Source: Rhodobacteraceae bacterium HLUCCA08 (GTDB lineage: Bacteria > Pseudomonadota > Alphaproteobacteria > Rhodobacterales > Rhodobacteraceae). From it: a DNA stretch of 42,185 bases. Within the stretch, counting starts at the first letter, position 1. Every line of letters starts with the position of its first letter. This document shows, piece by piece, positions 1 through 7,356 of the stretch. Under the pieces are notes generated by a model, which was not told where the DNA came from, made no database searches, and saw only the letters and a list, made by a program, of their open reading frames with translations. The translations under genes and the position numbers were made by a program. The stretch spans positions 1 through 42,185 of the forward strand of contig LJSF01000039.1 in the NCBI GenBank assembly GCA_001314655.1, read 5' to 3'.

Positions 1-74
1 TGCCCGTCGCGCGCGTGCCTGAGTTGCTGCCCTGGCATTGGAAAACACAACAGGACGCCGCCAACGCAGCCTGA
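1..74 (+). CDS. IS66-family transposase (TnpC), C-terminal end only
   Basis: Only the last 23 codons are present, read from base 3 to the TGA at 72-74; the rest lies left of the window. The visible peptide contains PELLPWHWK followed by a short Ala/Asn/Gln-rich tail. The LLPW-W motif close to the C-terminus is typical of the IS66 TnpC C-terminal domain (established family knowledge; match made by eye). About 20 bases after the stop comes GCTTAC (93-98), matching the usual IS66 terminal sequence (GTAAGC when read inward). I infer the 3' end of the catalytic transposase of an IS66-type element. Confidence is limited by the short length. Confidence 0.6.
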   Translation, partial: PVARVPELLPWHWKTQQDAANAA

Positions 75-98
75 CCACGGCCTACGCCGGATGCTTAC
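1..98 (+). mobile_element. Right end of an IS66-family insertion sequence
   Basis: The element covers the transposase tail and the ~24 bases after it, and ends at GCTTAC (93-98). IS66 elements characteristically begin with GTAAGC, which is what the reverse strand reads from base 98. The left end, tnpA/tnpB and the 8-bp target duplication are outside the window, so the boundary is inferred from the terminal motif and from the break in the neighbouring small gene at the same point. Confidence 0.55.
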
Positions 99-276
99 GC
101 CGGAACCCGCGCCGCTGCACCTCGGCCTTCAGGGCGAGGAGGCCGACCTCGGCCTCCACATCGATCACCTGACGGCGGATCACGCCGCCGGTCTGGGCGG
201 CCCGGCAGGCGAACACCTGGTCCAGCCATTGGTGCGAGCGTGGGCGCATCCGGGGGACATAGCGTAGGGATTGCAT
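82..276 (-). pseudogene. Small conserved Rhodobacterales protein, truncated by IS66
   Basis: The frame reads MRPRSHQWLDQVFACRAAQ and continues to QRRGF. This resembles a ~70-residue conserved family of Rhodobacterales, sometimes mislabelled phosphoribosylanthranilate isomerase, that begins with RPRSH-WL-QVFACRAA. From memory, family members continue after RRGF with a conserved segment; here the reading frame enters the IS66 terminal sequence at base 98 and stops after RRKHPA at 82-84. The gene therefore appears to have lost its C-terminus to the insertion. The start could be 276 or the internal ATG at 249, which matches the usual family start; neither has a strong ribosome binding site. Whether the shortened product is made is unknown. 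Confidence 0.55.
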
Positions 277-311
277 ACCCGAACGCTCGCCTGATTCCGG
301 TTAACAAGGGG

Positions 312-1679
312 TTACGTCACCTCGGCGAACACCTTGTCCAGCGCCGCTTCCAGCTTGGCGAACATCTCGTCCATCTGGGCTTCGGTGAGGATGAAAGGCG
401 GGCACAGCACGATGGACTGCCCCAGCGGGCGACAGATCAGACCCTGGTCGGTGCAGGCCGTGGCGATCCGTTCGCTGACCGACAGCGCCCCGTCGAAGGG
501 CGTCCGGGTCGGCTTGTCGGCCACCGCCTCCAGCGCGCCCATCAGCCCCTTGCCGCGCCATTCGCCGATATGCGGATGCTGCGCCAGCCGGGCCATCTCG
601 GCCTCGAATTTCGGGGTCAGGGCCTGCACGTTCTCGGCCAGCCCCTCGTTCAGGATCACGTCGATCGCCTTCAGCGCGATGGCGCAGCCCACCGGGTGGC
701 CCGAGGCGGTGAAGCCGTGGGGAAACTCCTCGATCGCCTCGGAGGCCGCCTGCAGCCGCTCCGACAGGTCCGGCCCCAGGATCACGGCGCCCATGGGAAA
801 GAAGCCCGCGGTCAGGTTCTTGGACGAAATGATCGCGTCGGGCGTGAACCCATAGGCCTCGCAGCCCCAGGTGGCGCCGGTGCGGCCGAACCCGGTGATC
901 ACCTCGTCCGAAACCAGCGGGATGCCGTGGCGTTTCAGGATCGGGGCGATGGCCTGGAAATAGCCCGCGCTGGGCGGGATCACCCCGCCGGCCCCCATCA
1001 CCGGTTCGGCGAAGAAGCCGGCGATGGTGTCGGCGCCTTCGCGGGCGATCACGTCCTCCAGTTCCTGGGCCATGCGCCGGGTGAACTCCGCCTCGGTCTC
1101 GCCCTCCTGGCCTTCGCGCCAGTAATGCGGGCAGGTGAGGTGAATGAACCCCTCCAGCGGCAGACCGAACACCGCGTTATAGGGCTTGCCGGTCATCGAG
1201 GCCGACACCGCCGTCACCCCGTGATAGGCGTTCTTGCGGGTCAGGATCTTGCGCCGCTGCGGCTGCCCCTCGGCGCGCCAGAGGAACCACAGCATCTTGA
1301 CCATGGTGTCGTTCGCCTCGGAGCCCGAATTGGTGTAGAACACCTTGCCATCGGAAAAGGGCGACACCTCGACCAGTTTCTCGGACAGCATCACGGTCTG
1401 GTCCGACATCCGCCCGAAAAAGGCGTGATAGCCGGGAAAGCGGTCGTATTGCGCCTTGGCGGCCTCGGTCAGGCCCGGGTGATCGAAGCCGGCGACCATG
1501 TTCCACAGGCCCGAATTGGCATCCAGGTAGCGCCGGCCATGGACATCGACCACGTAAGGCCCCTCGCCATGGGTCAGAACCACCGCGCCGCGGTCATGGA
1601 TGGTGGGCAGGTCGGTGAAACCGTAGAAGGAATGCGCATCGGCGCGGGCCTCCCAGGAATTGGGGGAATCGTCGGGCAT
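312..1679 (-). CDS. Class III (omega-amino acid:pyruvate type) aminotransferase
   Basis: A 455-residue PLP-dependent fold-type I transaminase of the omega-transaminase group, which moves an amino group from an omega-amino acid or amine to pyruvate or another oxo acid in the cytoplasm. Visible landmarks are the N-terminal SLYG-like segment (SFYGFTDLP), the cofactor-phosphate motif YTNSGSEAND, the YHG motif, the SDEVITGFGRTG motif with the PLP-ring aspartate, and the Schiff-base lysine K287 in SSKNLTAGFFPMG. Length is normal for the family. AGGAGG lies seven bases upstream of the ATG. It is transcribed divergently from a LysR gene 121 bp away, so that regulator probably controls it. The substrate cannot be read from the sequence; taurine, beta-alanine, GABA and aromatic amines are all possible for this group. 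Confidence 0.85.
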   Translation of the reverse strand: MPDDSPNSWEARADAHSFYGFTDLPTIHDRGAVVLTHGEGPYVVDVHGRRYLDANSGLWNMVAGFDHPGLTEAAKAQYDRFPGYHAFFGRMSDQTVMLSEKLVEVSPFSDGKVFYTNSGSEANDTMVKMLWFLWRAEGQPQRRKILTRKNAYHGVTAVSASMTGKPYNAVFGLPLEGFIHLTCPHYWREGQEGETEAEFTRRMAQELEDVIAREGADTIAGFFAEPVMGAGGVIPPSAGYFQAIAPILKRHGIPLVSDEVITGFGRTGATWGCEAYGFTPDAIISSKNLTAGFFPMGAVILGPDLSERLQAASEAIEEFPHGFTASGHPVGCAIALKAIDVILNEGLAENVQALTPKFEAEMARLAQHPHIGEWRGKGLMGALEAVADKPTRTPFDGALSVSERIATACTDQGLICRPLGQSIVLCPPFILTEAQMDEMFAKLEAALDKVFAEVT

Positions 1680-1710
1680 GGCGGGCCTCCTGGGTGGAAC
1701 GTCGGCCCAT

Positions 1711-1786
1711 GCTAGGGCCGGGCGCGGTCAGGTTCAATCGGCAGCGGTTGCGGCGCTGCGGCATTGGCCCTAGCCTGACGCTAGGG
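1711..1786. promoter_or_regulatory. LysR-type operator in the transaminase/lysR divergent gap
   Basis: A palindrome with arms CCCTAGC (1768-1774) and GCTAGGG (1780-1786) and a 5-bp spacer fits the classic LysR T-N11-A box (T at 1771, A at 1783). A further half-site, GCTAGGGCC, lies at 1711-1719 and is an exact inverted match to GGCCCTAGC at 1766-1774. This primary site plus distal half-site between divergent genes is the usual LysR arrangement. The palindrome ends 14 bp before the lysR start, which suggests autoregulation. Confidence 0.6.
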
Positions 1787-1800
1787 AACGGAGGGCGGCC

Positions 1801-2763
1801 ATGGCGCGGACATCGGGCAAGATCACGCTCTGGGCGGTCGAGGTCTTTGTCGCCACCGCCCAGGAGGGCTCGATCTCGGCCGCCGCCCGGCGGCTGGAGA
1901 GCTCGGCGGCGACGGTCAGCCAGCAATTGACCAACCTGGAGGGCGCGATCGGCGTGCCGCTGCTGGACCGCCAGGCCCGGCCGGTCGGGCTGACCCCCGC
2001 CGGCACGATCTTCCTGCGCCGGGCGAACACGATCCTGAACGAGGCCGAACAGGCCCGGGCCGAACTGGCCCAGGCCGACCTGTCGCAACTGACCCGGCTG
2101 AGGCTGGGCGTGATCGAGGATTTCGACGCCGATGTCACCCCGCGGCTGCTGTCGGAAATGGGACAGGTGCTGCGCAAGTGCCAGTTCCTGCTGGAAACCG
2201 GCGCCAGCCACCGGCTGATGGATCTGCTCGAGGCGCGCGCGCTGGACGTGATCGTCGCCACCCGGATGGGCCCGCGCGCCGACTGGATGGAGGTGCATCC
2301 GCTGATCGAGGAACCCTTCGTCGCCGCGGTGCCGAAAGGCGCGCTGGACGTGGGCGACCGGATGCGGCGGCTGCGGCACATGCCGCTGGTGCAATACACC
2401 ACCCGCCACCACATGGGCCGCGCCATCGCCGCGCATCTGGAGCGTCAGGACATCGCCCTGCCCCACCGGTTCGAACTGGACAGCTATCACGCGATCCTGG
2501 CGATGGTCGCCGCCGGAACCGGCTGGACGATCCTGACGCCGCTGGGCTGGCTGCGCGCGGCGCGGTTCCGCGACAAGGTCGATGTGGTCGAACTGCCCTT
2601 CGCGCCGCTCAGCCGGACCATCGCGCTGACCGCCCGGGCCGGGGTGCTGGGCGACATGCCGGGCCAGATCGCGGAGCGGCTGCGCGGCATCCTGTCGGGC
2701 ATGATCGTGGAGCCGGCGATCGCCGAATTGCCCTGGCTGTCGGGCAAGCTGCGCATGTTGTAG
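1801..2763 (+). CDS. LysR-family transcriptional regulator
   Basis: A 320-residue regulator with an N-terminal winged helix-turn-helix at about residues 9-67 (the EGSISAAARRL and SSAATVSQQLTNLE helices are easy to see) and a C-terminal periplasmic-binding-like effector domain from about residue 95. GGAGG sits just before the ATG. It diverges from the class III transaminase gene and the intervening DNA carries a T-N11-A palindrome, so it most likely controls that gene and itself in response to the transaminase substrate or a related metabolite (inference). Nothing in the sequence identifies the effector. Confidence 0.85.
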   Translation: MARTSGKITLWAVEVFVATAQEGSISAAARRLESSAATVSQQLTNLEGAIGVPLLDRQARPVGLTPAGTIFLRRANTILNEAEQARAELAQADLSQLTRLRLGVIEDFDADVTPRLLSEMGQVLRKCQFLLETGASHRLMDLLEARALDVIVATRMGPRADWMEVHPLIEEPFVAAVPKGALDVGDRMRRLRHMPLVQYTTRHHMGRAIAAHLERQDIALPHRFELDSYHAILAMVAAGTGWTILTPLGWLRAARFRDKVDVVELPFAPLSRTIALTARAGVLGDMPGQIAERLRGILSGMIVEPAIAELPWLSGKLRML

Positions 2764-2775
2764 GACGGCCGCGCC

Positions 2776-3336
2776 CTATTTGCCCATCTTGGCCAGCTTG
2801 GCCTGCAGCTTGGCAAGCTCGGCCTTGATCTCGTCCAGGTCCTCGGCCGGGCCGTCCTCGGGCTTGTCGGCCGCGTCCCTTTGCCCGGTCGCGCCGCCCA
2901 TCATGCCGCCGGTCATCGCCTTGAGGAACGCCTGTTGCTGCGCCTGCATCGCCTCGAAACCCGGCATCCGCGCGATCGGGTTCATCGCCCCCATGTTCTC
3001 CATCATCTTGGATTGGCTTTCGCGCAGCATGTCGAAGCTCTGGGCCAGGAATTGCGGCACGATCGACATCGACTGGCTGGTATAGGACCGCACCAGGTCG
3101 GTCAGAAGGTCCACCGGCAGCACGCTTTCGCCGCGGCTTTCATGTTCGGCGATGATCTGCAGCAGGTATTGCCGGGTCAGGTCGTCGCCGGATTTCAGAT
3201 CGACGATCTGGACCTCGCGACCGTCGCGGATGAAGGCGGCGATATCCTCGAGTGTGACGTAATCCGAGGTCTCGGTGTTGTAGAGACGGCGGCTGGCGTA
3301 GCGCTTGATCAGGAGCGGTTGGGATGTGTCTGCCAA
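2776..3336 (-). CDS. phaR: PHB synthesis repressor PhaR
   Basis: A 186-residue repressor of polyhydroxybutyrate genes. The N-terminal PHB accumulation DNA-binding domain is clear (about residues 8-68: IKRYASRRLYNTETSDYVTL, then VQIVDLKSGDDLTRQYLLQII), followed by the PHB-binding region (about 75-135) and an acidic/Lys C-terminal tail ending in a predicted coiled helix. PhaR binds nascent PHB granules and then releases phaP and its own promoter (established for Paracoccus and Rhodobacter). The start is TTG, placed by GGAGGGG five bases upstream; no ATG gives the full N-terminus. It lies downstream of phaP on the same strand, separated by a strong terminator. Confidence 0.92.
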   Translation of the reverse strand: MADTSQPLLIKRYASRRLYNTETSDYVTLEDIAAFIRDGREVQIVDLKSGDDLTRQYLLQIIAEHESRGESVLPVDLLTDLVRSYTSQSMSIVPQFLAQSFDMLRESQSKMMENMGAMNPIARMPGFEAMQAQQQAFLKAMTGGMMGGATGQRDAADKPEDGPAEDLDEIKAELAKLQAKLAKMGK

Positions 3337-3364
3337 CGGGTCCCCTCCCCCGGGGTCATGTTGC

Positions 3365-3389
3365 GATGCAGAGAAGCGTAAGCTGCATC
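3365..3389. promoter_or_regulatory. Inverted repeat upstream of phaR
   Basis: GATGCAG (3365-3371) and CTGCATC (3383-3389) form a perfect inverted repeat with an 11-bp spacer, about 30-50 bp upstream of the phaR start. The arms contain the TGC/GCA elements seen in PhaR operators but in the opposite order to CTGC-N3-GCAG, so assignment as an autoregulatory PhaR site is tentative. Confidence 0.35.
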
Positions 3390-3392
3390 CGC

Positions 3393-3431
3393 AAAAAAAG
3401 AAAGGGTGAGCTGCGCATGGCAGCCCACCCT
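3393..3431 (-). terminator. Rho-independent terminator downstream of phaP
   Basis: On the minus strand the stem AGGGTG/CACCCT plus GCTGC/GCAGC (3403-3414 with 3420-3431, one mismatch, 5-nt loop) is followed by a run of T residues interrupted by one C (3393-3402). It lies 46 bases past the phaP stop codon and before phaR, so it should end the abundant phaP transcript. Confidence 0.8.
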
Positions 3432-3477
3432 CGTCAGCGCGGTTCCCAGGGAGGAGAAGGAACCGTCCGATCCGGTC

Positions 3478-3927
3478 TTACTTGACGGTCGCGGCCTTCT
3501 TGGCGGCGGCGGTCATGTCGGCGGTCGCCTTCTTGGCGGCGGCGGTCATGTCTTCGGTCATGTCCTTGCCGGCGGCCATCATCAGTTCCAGCGTCTCGGT
3601 CTGGACCTTCTTGGCGATCTCGGCGAAGGCGGCCATGTGCTCGGCGGCGGATTCGGCGGTCTTGGACGCGAAATCGGTCATCGCCTTGGCGTAATCGGCC
3701 GGCTCGGCCTTGGCCTTGGTCATGTCGGTCATCTTGACCAGGGTGTCCTGCATCCACTTGGCGCTGAGGTCGGTCGACTTCTGGGCGGCGTCGATCGACA
3801 CGGCCGACAGCTTTTCGGCCAGGCTGGACTGGGTCTTGAAGGCATCTTCCATCGCCTTGGTGTCGACGGGGAAGGCGCCCATCATGTCTTTCATCATCGC
3901 GGTGAAATCGGTGGTCTTGGCGGCCAT
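3478..3927 (-). CDS. phaP: Phasin, PHB granule-coating protein
   Basis: A 149-residue phasin family protein rich in Ala, Lys, Met and Thr with no Cys, predicted to be almost entirely amphipathic helix. The body (SLAEKLSAVSIDAAQKSTDL to FAEIAKKVQTETLELMMAAG) has the usual phasin spacing. The C-terminus carries a duplicated 'DMTAAAKKA' unit, like the Ala/Lys tails of other phasins. The ATG at 3927 is chosen over longer readings because AAAGGACAG precedes it at the right distance. It coats PHB granules and controls their size and number. A clear promoter and PhaR-type operators lie upstream, and a terminator lies downstream. Adjacent phaR and phaC confirm the role. Confidence 0.9.
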   Translation of the reverse strand: MAAKTTDFTAMMKDMMGAFPVDTKAMEDAFKTQSSLAEKLSAVSIDAAQKSTDLSAKWMQDTLVKMTDMTKAKAEPADYAKAMTDFASKTAESAAEHMAAFAEIAKKVQTETLELMMAAGKDMTEDMTAAAKKATADMTAAAKKAATVK

Positions 3928-3987
3928 TGGTCTGTCCTTTCGGTCTGCGATGGCGCGGGGCTGCGCCGTTTGGCTTCGTCTGAAAGG

Positions 3988-4016
3988 AATATGGATGCTG
4001 CACTGCAGCATTGCAA
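3988..4016 (-). promoter_or_regulatory. phaP promoter
   Basis: On the minus strand TTGCAA (4011-4016) and CATATT (3988-3993) are separated by 17 bp, a good sigma-70-type spacing, which puts the start of transcription near 3981 and leaves a leader of about 55 nt before phaP. The spacer contains the PhaR-type operator at 3998-4008, so a bound repressor would block RNA polymerase directly. Confidence 0.6.
3998..4008. promoter_or_regulatory. PhaR operator 1 (CTGC-N3-GCAG)
   Basis: CTGCACTGCAG is an exact match to the CTGC-N3-GCAG element recalled for PhaR of Rhodobacter and Paracoccus. It sits between the -35 and -10 elements of the phaP promoter. Confidence 0.7.
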
Positions 4017-4023
4017 GGTTTTT

Positions 4024-4059
4024 CTGCGCTGCGGCATATGAAATTTCTGCAGCGCAGAA
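4024..4059. promoter_or_regulatory. PhaR operator 2 and a degenerate copy
   Basis: CTGCAGCGCAG at 4047-4057 is a second exact CTGC-N3-GCAG match, inside the imperfect palindrome TTCTGCAGCGCAGAA (4045-4059). A one-mismatch copy, CTGCGCTGCGG, lies at 4024-4034. These sites are 31-71 bp upstream of operator 1's promoter core and suggest cooperative binding. They also lie just past the phaC stop codon. Confidence 0.6.
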
Positions 4060-4090
4060 TAATCAGGGAAATCAGACTCTTGGCCCGGGC

Positions 4091-5905
4091 CTAGTCCTCG
4101 GGAACGGCGATCACATAGGTGCCGGGCGCGTCGGCAAGCGCCGGATGCGTCGAATCGCCGGGGCTGCGCGCGGCGATCTTCCTGCCCGATTTGCCACGCA
4201 GCCAGGCCTCCCATTCCGGCCACCAGGACCCCTCATGGGCTGTCGCCGCGTCCTTCCAGTCCTCGGGCGTCAGCGACAGGTCGTCGTTCAGCCAGTAGCC
4301 ATACTTGTTCTTGACCGGCGGGTTGACGATCCCGGCGATATGACCCGACCCGGCGAGGATGAACTTGCGTTCGGCCGCGCCCATCTTCTGGACCCCGCGA
4401 TAGCTGGATTTCCAGGCGGCGATGTGGTCGGTCTCGCAGGCGATGGCGCAGACCGGCACCTGCACGTCGGAAATCCGTGCCACGGCGCCATCGACATGGA
4501 ACCCGCCGGAGCAGAATTCGTCGCGCTGGCACAGGCCGCGCAGGTATTCCACCGCCATCCTGCCCGGCAGGTTGGTCCCGTCCCCGTTCCAGTAGAGCAG
4601 GTCGAAGGCCGGCGGCGCCTCGCCCATCATGTAATGCCGGATCGCGGGGGTATAGATCAGGTCGTTCGAGCGCAGGAAGGAAAAGGTCCGCGCCATGTAG
4701 AACTTGTCCAGATAGCCGTGTTCGCTGCATTCGGCCTCGATCCCGTCGACGAAATCGTCGTCCAGGAACACGCCCACCTCGCCCTGGTCCGAAAAATCCG
4801 TGAGCGTGGTGAAGAAGGTCGCCGAATTCACCCAGTCGAGGCCGCGCTGCTTCATCAGCGACAGGGTCAGCGACAGGGTCGTGCCGGCGATGCAATAGCC
4901 GACCGCGTTGACCTTTTCGACGCCGCAGATCGACCGGACCTCGCGCAGGGCGGTCAGGTAGCCGTCCTCGATGTAATCGGCCATGCCCACATCGGCATAG
5001 GAGGCGTCCGGGTTCACCCAGGACACCACGAACAGGGTATAGCCCTGGTCGACGATCCAGCGGATCAGGCTGTTCTGGGGCTTCAGGTCGAGGATGTAGA
5101 ACTTGTTGATCCAGGGCGGAAAGATGATCAGCGGCGTGCTGTGGACCTTGTCGGTGCTTGGCGCATATTGGATCAGCTCCAGCATCCGGTTGCGGAACAC
5201 CACCTTGCCCGGGGTGGTGCCGATATTCTCGCCCACCCGGAAGGCGTCCTGGTCGGCCAGGGTCACCACCAGTTCGCCGTCATTGGCCTCCAGATCGGCG
5301 ACCAGGTTCTCCAGCCCCTGGACCAGGCTCTCGCCCTCGGTGGCGATCGCCTTTTCCAGCGCATCCGGGTTGGTGGCCAGGAAATTGGTCGGGCTCATCA
5401 TGTCGACGATCTGCTGGCTGAAATAGCGCAGCCGGCGCTGTTCGCGGGCGTCCAGCCCCTCGAGGCTGTCGACCGCGTCGCGGATCGCCTCGGCATTGGC
5501 CAGATACTGTTTCTTGACCAGGTTGAAATAGGGATGGGTCTGCCACAGCGGGTTGGCGAATCGCCGGTCGGGCGGGCCGTCGTCCTCGGGCGCCTGCAGC
5601 CGGCCCTCGGCCAGGGCCTTCTGGGCCTCGATGTAATTGTTCAGCACCTTGCCCCAATAGCCGACCTGGGCCTCCATCAGCTTGGCCGGGTTGGTCATCA
5701 CCTCCTGCCAATAGGCGCCGGCGGCCTTGAGATACAGCTCGGCGCTGGGGGCCTGCAGGTCCTGGGGGACGTGGCGCTTGTGCGACATCGCCGCCAGCAG
5801 CCGCTTGGTCAGGTGATCGACCTTGACCATGTTTTCCTCAAGGCGTGCCCGGGCGGTCTCATCCGACACAGTGTTTCCGCCCTCGCTTGACTGAGACGTT
5901 GTCAT
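4091..5905 (-). CDS. phaC: Class I poly(3-hydroxyalkanoate) synthase PhaC
   Basis: A 604-residue PHA synthase that polymerises (R)-3-hydroxybutyryl-CoA at the granule surface. The N-terminal PhaC_N region covers roughly residues 90-260 and the alpha/beta-hydrolase catalytic core follows. The modified lipase box GYCIAG places the catalytic cysteine at C338; the partner residues are D493 in CETDHIA and H522 in GSGHIAG. These spacings match class I enzymes, as do the length and the absence of a phaE-like partner. GGAGGGG precedes the ATG. It is divergent from phaZ and followed by phaP, phaR. No phaA or phaB gene is in the window, so monomer supply is encoded elsewhere. Confidence 0.95.
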   Translation of the reverse strand: MTTSQSSEGGNTVSDETARARLEENMVKVDHLTKRLLAAMSHKRHVPQDLQAPSAELYLKAAGAYWQEVMTNPAKLMEAQVGYWGKVLNNYIEAQKALAEGRLQAPEDDGPPDRRFANPLWQTHPYFNLVKKQYLANAEAIRDAVDSLEGLDAREQRRLRYFSQQIVDMMSPTNFLATNPDALEKAIATEGESLVQGLENLVADLEANDGELVVTLADQDAFRVGENIGTTPGKVVFRNRMLELIQYAPSTDKVHSTPLIIFPPWINKFYILDLKPQNSLIRWIVDQGYTLFVVSWVNPDASYADVGMADYIEDGYLTALREVRSICGVEKVNAVGYCIAGTTLSLTLSLMKQRGLDWVNSATFFTTLTDFSDQGEVGVFLDDDFVDGIEAECSEHGYLDKFYMARTFSFLRSNDLIYTPAIRHYMMGEAPPAFDLLYWNGDGTNLPGRMAVEYLRGLCQRDEFCSGGFHVDGAVARISDVQVPVCAIACETDHIAAWKSSYRGVQKMGAAERKFILAGSGHIAGIVNPPVKNKYGYWLNDDLSLTPEDWKDAATAHEGSWWPEWEAWLRGKSGRKIAARSPGDSTHPALADAPGTYVIAVPED

Positions 5906-5925
5906 TGCGGCCCCTCCCCGGTATT

Positions 5926-5937
5926 TTGCTCACGCAG
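5926..5937. promoter_or_regulatory. Candidate PhaR site between phaC and phaZ
   Basis: TTGC-TCAC-GCAG differs by one base from a CTGC-N4-GCAG element. It lies 21 bp upstream of the phaC start and 84 bp upstream of the phaZ start in the 115-bp divergent gap, so PhaR could affect both genes. One mismatch and single copy keep confidence low. Confidence 0.4.
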
Positions 5938-6020
5938 CATTAACCCTGTCATCCGACATTGGGGTTGCTGTCCGCGGCCCGCCCCGGCCCGGATCAAGAC
6001 CTGGACCGAAAGGCGCGCCC

Positions 6021-7352
6021 ATGAAGTATATGATGACATACGACCTGATGGAAACCATCCGGAACACGAATGAGTGGTTGGGCGCCACCGCGCGTGCCAT
6101 GTCCTCCTATCCGGCCTTCGCGATGTGGCCGAACCCGATGCTGGAACTGACCAAGGCCTGGGGCGAGGTCACGGAACGGACGTTCGCGCGCATGGTCGCG
6201 AAACCGGACTGGGGCATTCCGTCGATGTCGGCCGAGGACGGCAAGGACCACGTGGTCGCGATCCGCCGGGTGCTGGAAAGACCCTTCGGCGACCTGATCC
6301 ATTTCCGTGTCCTGGGCCGGCACGAACGGCCCCGCAAGGTGCTGCTGGTGGCGCCGATGTCGGGCCATTACGCCACGCTGCTGCGCAAGACCGTGATCTC
6401 GCTGCTGCCCGATTGCGAGGTCTATATCACCGATTGGCACAATGCCCGCGACATCCCGGTCAGCGCCGGCAAGTTCGACATCGAGGATTACACCCTCTAC
6501 CTGGTCGATTTCCTGCGCGAGATGGGCCCCGACACCCATGTCATCGCGGTTTGCCAGCCGGTGCCGCTGACCCTGGCCGCCGCCGCCTACCTCGCCGAAG
6601 AGGACCAGGGCGCCCAGCCCCGCTCGCTGACCCTGATCGGCGGGCCGGTCGATCCCGACGCCGCCCCGACCGAGGTCACCGATTTCGGCCGCCGCGTCAC
6701 CATGGGCCAGCTTGAGGAAACCATGATCCAGCGGGTCGGCTTCAAGTATGACGGGGTCGGACGCATGGTCTATCCCGGCCTGCTGCAACTGGCCAGCTTC
6801 ATCTCGATGAATGCCGAAACCCATGCCAATGCGTTCCAGAACCAGATCATGCGCATCGCCCGGGGCGAGGCCAGCGACCACGACAAGCACAATATCTTCT
6901 ACGACGAATACCTCGCCGTGATGGACATGCCGGCGGAATTCTACCTGTCCACCGTCGAACGCATCTTCAAGGCGCGCGAAATCGCCCGAAACGATTTCAC
7001 CGTCGCCGGCCGCAAGGTGGATTTCACCAGGATCACCGATATCGCGGTCAACGTGGTCGAGGGCGAGGATGACGATATCTCGGCCCCCGGCCAATGCCTG
7101 GCCGCGCTCGACCTGCTGACCGGGCTGCCGGCCGACAAGAAGGCCAGCCACCTGGAACCGGGCGCGGGCCATTACGGCATCTTCGCCGGCCGGTCGTGGC
7201 GCGACAACATCCGGCCCCTGGTGCTGGATTTCATCGACGCCAATTCCCGCCGCCCGCGCAAGACCGCCAAGCCGCGGCTCAAGGCGGTCGAAACGCCGCC
7301 GCGCAAGCCGACCGAACCGGATGACGAGGTCATCCACAACCCGGCCGTCTGA
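6021..7352 (+). CDS. phaZ: Intracellular polyhydroxybutyrate depolymerase PhaZ
   Basis: A 443-residue cytoplasmic PHB depolymerase that mobilises native granules to 3-hydroxybutyrate and oligomers. It has the PHB depolymerase/alpha-beta hydrolase layout without a signal peptide. The catalytic triad reads as C178 in AVCQPV (the Cys-type nucleophile of intracellular PhaZ1), an Asp in VEGEDDDIS near residue 350, and H384 in GAGHYG. The C-terminal ~45 residues are Arg/Lys/Pro-rich, past the usual core, which may help binding to granules or nucleic acid (inference). AAAGG precedes the start. It diverges from phaC, and the downstream GFA-like gene begins 4 bp after its stop, so the two may be cotranscribed. 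Confidence 0.93.
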   Translation: MKYMMTYDLMETIRNTNEWLGATARAMSSYPAFAMWPNPMLELTKAWGEVTERTFARMVAKPDWGIPSMSAEDGKDHVVAIRRVLERPFGDLIHFRVLGRHERPRKVLLVAPMSGHYATLLRKTVISLLPDCEVYITDWHNARDIPVSAGKFDIEDYTLYLVDFLREMGPDTHVIAVCQPVPLTLAAAAYLAEEDQGAQPRSLTLIGGPVDPDAAPTEVTDFGRRVTMGQLEETMIQRVGFKYDGVGRMVYPGLLQLASFISMNAETHANAFQNQIMRIARGEASDHDKHNIFYDEYLAVMDMPAEFYLSTVERIFKAREIARNDFTVAGRKVDFTRITDIAVNVVEGEDDDISAPGQCLAALDLLTGLPADKKASHLEPGAGHYGIFAGRSWRDNIRPLVLDFIDANSRRPRKTAKPRLKAVETPPRKPTEPDDEVIHNPAV

Positions 7353-7356
7353 TGCG

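Noticed and set aside
3710-5890. A 726-codon plus-strand frame opposite phaC
   Set aside because: It is the antisense shadow of phaC and phaP in GC-rich DNA; the translation is low-complexity (Gly/Ala/Arg/His-rich) with no domain, and phaC is certain.
5942-5966. AACCC/GGGTT inverted repeat in the phaC-phaZ gap
   Set aside because: Only 5-bp arms with a 15-bp spacer, which is expected by chance.
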